A DNA stretch of 20,931 nt from Nemertoderma westbladi (taxonomy: Eukaryota; Xenacoelomorpha; Nemertodermatida; Nemertodermatidae): positions 1 to 20,931 of the forward strand of contig JAUCBJ010000190.1 of the NCBI GenBank assembly GCA_032718475.1, written 5' to 3'. The notes beneath the pieces were generated by a model. That model was not told where the DNA came from, searched no databases, and was given only the letters and a program-made list of their open reading frames with translations. Position numbers and translations under genes: made by a program. Each line of letters begins with the position of its first letter. Position 1 is the stretch's first letter. This document shows positions 19,201 to 20,931 of this stretch, piece by piece.

Positions 19201-20449
19201 AGTCGTACAACGCAGTCGGTACCGGGGTAGGTCGGTAACCTACAGTCGTACAACGCAGTCGGTACCGGGGTAGGTCGGTAACCTACAGTCGTACAACGCA
19301 GTCGGTACCGGGGTAGGTCGGTAACCTACAGTCGTACAACGCAGTCGGTACCGGGGTAGGTCGGTAACCTACAGTCGTACAACGCAGTCGGTACCGGGGT
19401 AGGTCGGTAACCTACAGTCGTACAACGCAGTCGGTACCGGGGTAGGTCGGTAACCTACAGTCGTACAACGCAGTCGGTACCGGGGTAGGTCGGTAACCTA
19501 CAGTCGTACAACGCAGTCGGTACCGGGGTAGGTCGGTAACCTACAGTCGTACAACGCAGTCGGTACCGGGGTAGGTCGGTAACCTACAGTCGTACAACGC
19601 AGTCGGTACCGGGGTAGGTCGGTAACCTACAGTCGTACAACGCAGTCGGTACCGGGGTAGGTCGGTAACCTACAGTCGTACAACGCAGTCGGTACCGGGG
19701 TAGGTCGGTAACCTACAGTCGTACAACGCAGTCGGTACCGGGGTAGGTCGGTAACCTACAGTCGTACAACGCAGTCGGTACCGGGGTAGGTCGGTAACCT
19801 ACAGTCGTACAACGCAGTCGGTACCGGGGTAGGTCGGTAACCTACAGTCGTACAACGCAGTCGGTACCGGGGTAGGTCGGTAACCTACAGTCGTACAACG
19901 CAGTCGGTACCGGGGTAGGTCGGTAACCTACAGTCGTACAACGCAGTCGGTACCGGGGTAGGTCGGTAACCTACAGTCGTACAACGCAGTCGGTACCGGG
20001 GTAGGTCGGTAACCTACAGTCGTACAACGCAGTCGGTACCGGGGTAGGTCGGTAACCTACAGTCGTACAACGCAGTCGGTACCGGCGGTAGGTCGGTAAC
20101 CTACAGTCGTACAACGCAGTCGGTACCGGGGTAGGTCGGTAACCTACAGTCGTACAACGCAGTCGGTACCGGGGTAGGTCGGTAACCTACAGTCGTACAA
20201 CGCAGTCGGTACCGGGGTAGGTCGGTAACCTACAGTCGTACAACGCAGTCGGTACCGGGGTAGGTCGGTAACCTACAGTCGTACAACGCAGTCGGTACCG
20301 GGGTAGGTCGGTAACCTACAGTCGTACAACGCAGTCGGTACCGGGGTAGGTCGGTAACCTACAGTCGTACAACGCAGTCGGTACCGGGGTAGGTCGGTAA
20401 CCTACAGTCGTACAACGCAGTCGGTACCGGGGTAGGTCGGCAACTCCAG
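16293..20449. repeat. 43-bp satellite derived from the NAXE coding end, 97 copies
   Basis: The box 'ggtaccgg' recurs from 16293 to 20423. That distance (4130 bp) equals 96 periods of 43 plus two single-base insertions, and both insertions are visible as 'ccggcggtagg' near 16683 and 20083. On the minus strand each unit reads CTG TAG GTTACCGACC, then TACCCCGGTACCGACTGC, then GTTGTACGA. The copy at 20402-20443 is the end of the NAXE reading frame ([13 protein letters not shown] then TAG). The junction with unique NAXE sequence is at 'cggcaactccag' (20439-20449), where the array has 'cggtaacctacag'. Copies 2 (16336) and 5 (16465) keep the parental C ('cggcaac'). Most variants lie at the distal (left) end, up to about 17030, and long stretches after that are identical. 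Confidence 0.97.
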
Positions 20450-20931
20450 ATTATATTTCTCCTCCAACCCGGGCGGTATGAACCGACCCCCGAGGTAATG
20501 AAACCGCCCCTGGAACTGTTTAGCGCAGAGTTTCGGCGCAGTGAGGGATATCAGCATATCGGGCTGCAAGAATGGGCCGTGGGTTGGGGGGCCGGTCTCT
20601 ACATCCCACCCCGACGGGATGTCTATACTGGCTATGGGTGTCTGTGTCTCCAATACTCGGTTTAGCACGGTGTCGAACGGAGCCCTGATTCCGCCACCCG
20701 CGCGGAAACTAAACCCGAATATCCCATCTATTATTAGTTTATAATCGCCCAGATTATCTGGTAGTTGCTTTAGTATCGGAATCTCCATTCCTTCGACCTG
20801 TTTCATTAGGTTGGTAAACAGCGGCTTATTGGTCGGCTTAGGGTAGTAGAGCTCCACTGATTGGCCGAATAGTTTAAGATGACGGGCGGCGACCAATCCG
20901 TCGCCACCGTTGTTACCAGGACCGCTGATCA
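20402..20931 (-). CDS. NAXE: NAD(P)HX epimerase (YjeF N-terminal family), C-terminal part
   Basis: The minus-strand frame is open from the window edge to TAG at 20402-20404, giving 175 residues; the family has about 230-290, so roughly the N-terminal third lies outside. The enzyme interconverts the R and S epimers of hydrated NAD(P)H so that the dehydratase NAXD can restore NAD(P)H. In animals it is largely mitochondrial. Visible hallmarks: [20 protein letters not shown] (residues 3-22, the family's most conserved segment), [41 protein letters not shown] (catalytic-site region), [20 protein letters not shown], and the ending [15 protein letters not shown] then [15 protein letters not shown] at 20894-20896 is internal (…GGDGL…) and is not a start. 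The last 13 codons and stop lie inside the terminal copy of the 43-bp satellite. From memory, mammalian NAXE ends …CVYRLQ; here the frame ends CVVRL with TAG where a CAG (Gln) could have been. No intron is seen in this part. Confidence 0.95.
   Translation of the reverse strand, partial: ISGPGNNGGDGLVAARHLKLFGQSVELYYPKPTNKPLFTNLMKQVEGMEIPILKQLPDNLGDYKLIIDGIFGFSFRAGGGIRAPFDTVLNRVLETQTPIASIDIPSGWDVETGPPTHGPFLQPDMLISLTAPKLCAKQFQGRFHYLGGRFIPPGLEEKYNLELPTYPGTDCVVRL

Noticed and set aside
10089-20449. CRISPR-like arrays
   Set aside because: Units are contiguous tandem copies with no unique spacers, in a eukaryotic context without cas genes.
20894-20896. TTG as a start codon of a 164-residue NAXE-like protein
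   Set aside because: The frame continues upstream through the conserved GPGNNGGDG motif to the window edge, so this is an internal leucine.

Overview
The window looks like nuclear DNA of an invertebrate animal. The recognisable proteins (an NAD(P)HX epimerase, a myosin motor, a PEBP) are metazoan-like. Genes are sparse, intergenic DNA is AT-rich, and there are several poly-G/poly-C runs, a CTGT microsatellite and large tandem arrays. A lophotrochozoan (mollusc-like) source is a guess; the species cannot be named from sequence alone. The identifiable coding stretches are unusually intron-poor: 3.4 kb of myosin, the last 175 codons of NAXE and the whole PEBP are each open without a visible intron.

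Layout. 1-220: likely last coding exon of an unidentified + strand gene. 221-1490: no gene seen, only weak promoter-like boxes near 583-626. 1553-2240: a 108-bp tandem repeat that folds back on itself as a 149-bp perfect inverted repeat. 2255-2839: a TATA box and a small secreted-type PEBP gene. 2840-6690: noncoding, with direct repeats, G/C runs, a composite repeat carrying (CTGT)n (4721-5290), and a possible minus-strand LINE remnant (6152-6379). 6691-10092: one giant exon of a divergent unconventional myosin. It has a long disordered N-terminus, a coiled coil and about the first two-thirds of a motor domain. 10089-15920: a 12/24-bp satellite that starts at the myosin exon edge. 15921-16279: a spacer with two 21-bp G runs. 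16293-20449: a 43-bp satellite, 97 copies. 20402-20931: the C-terminal part of NAXE, minus strand, running off the window.

Main result: the 43-bp satellite is an amplification of the end of the NAXE coding sequence. The last 13 codons plus stop of NAXE lie inside the terminal repeat copy, and every other copy carries the same coding tail and TAG stop. The 24-bp satellite likewise begins in register with a potential splice donor at the end of the myosin exon. The two genes converge, so each would transcribe into its own array. This suggests two satellites that nucleated at functional gene boundaries (a stop codon and a possible exon/intron junction). The NAXE derivation is read directly from the sequence. 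The myosin derivation is inference.
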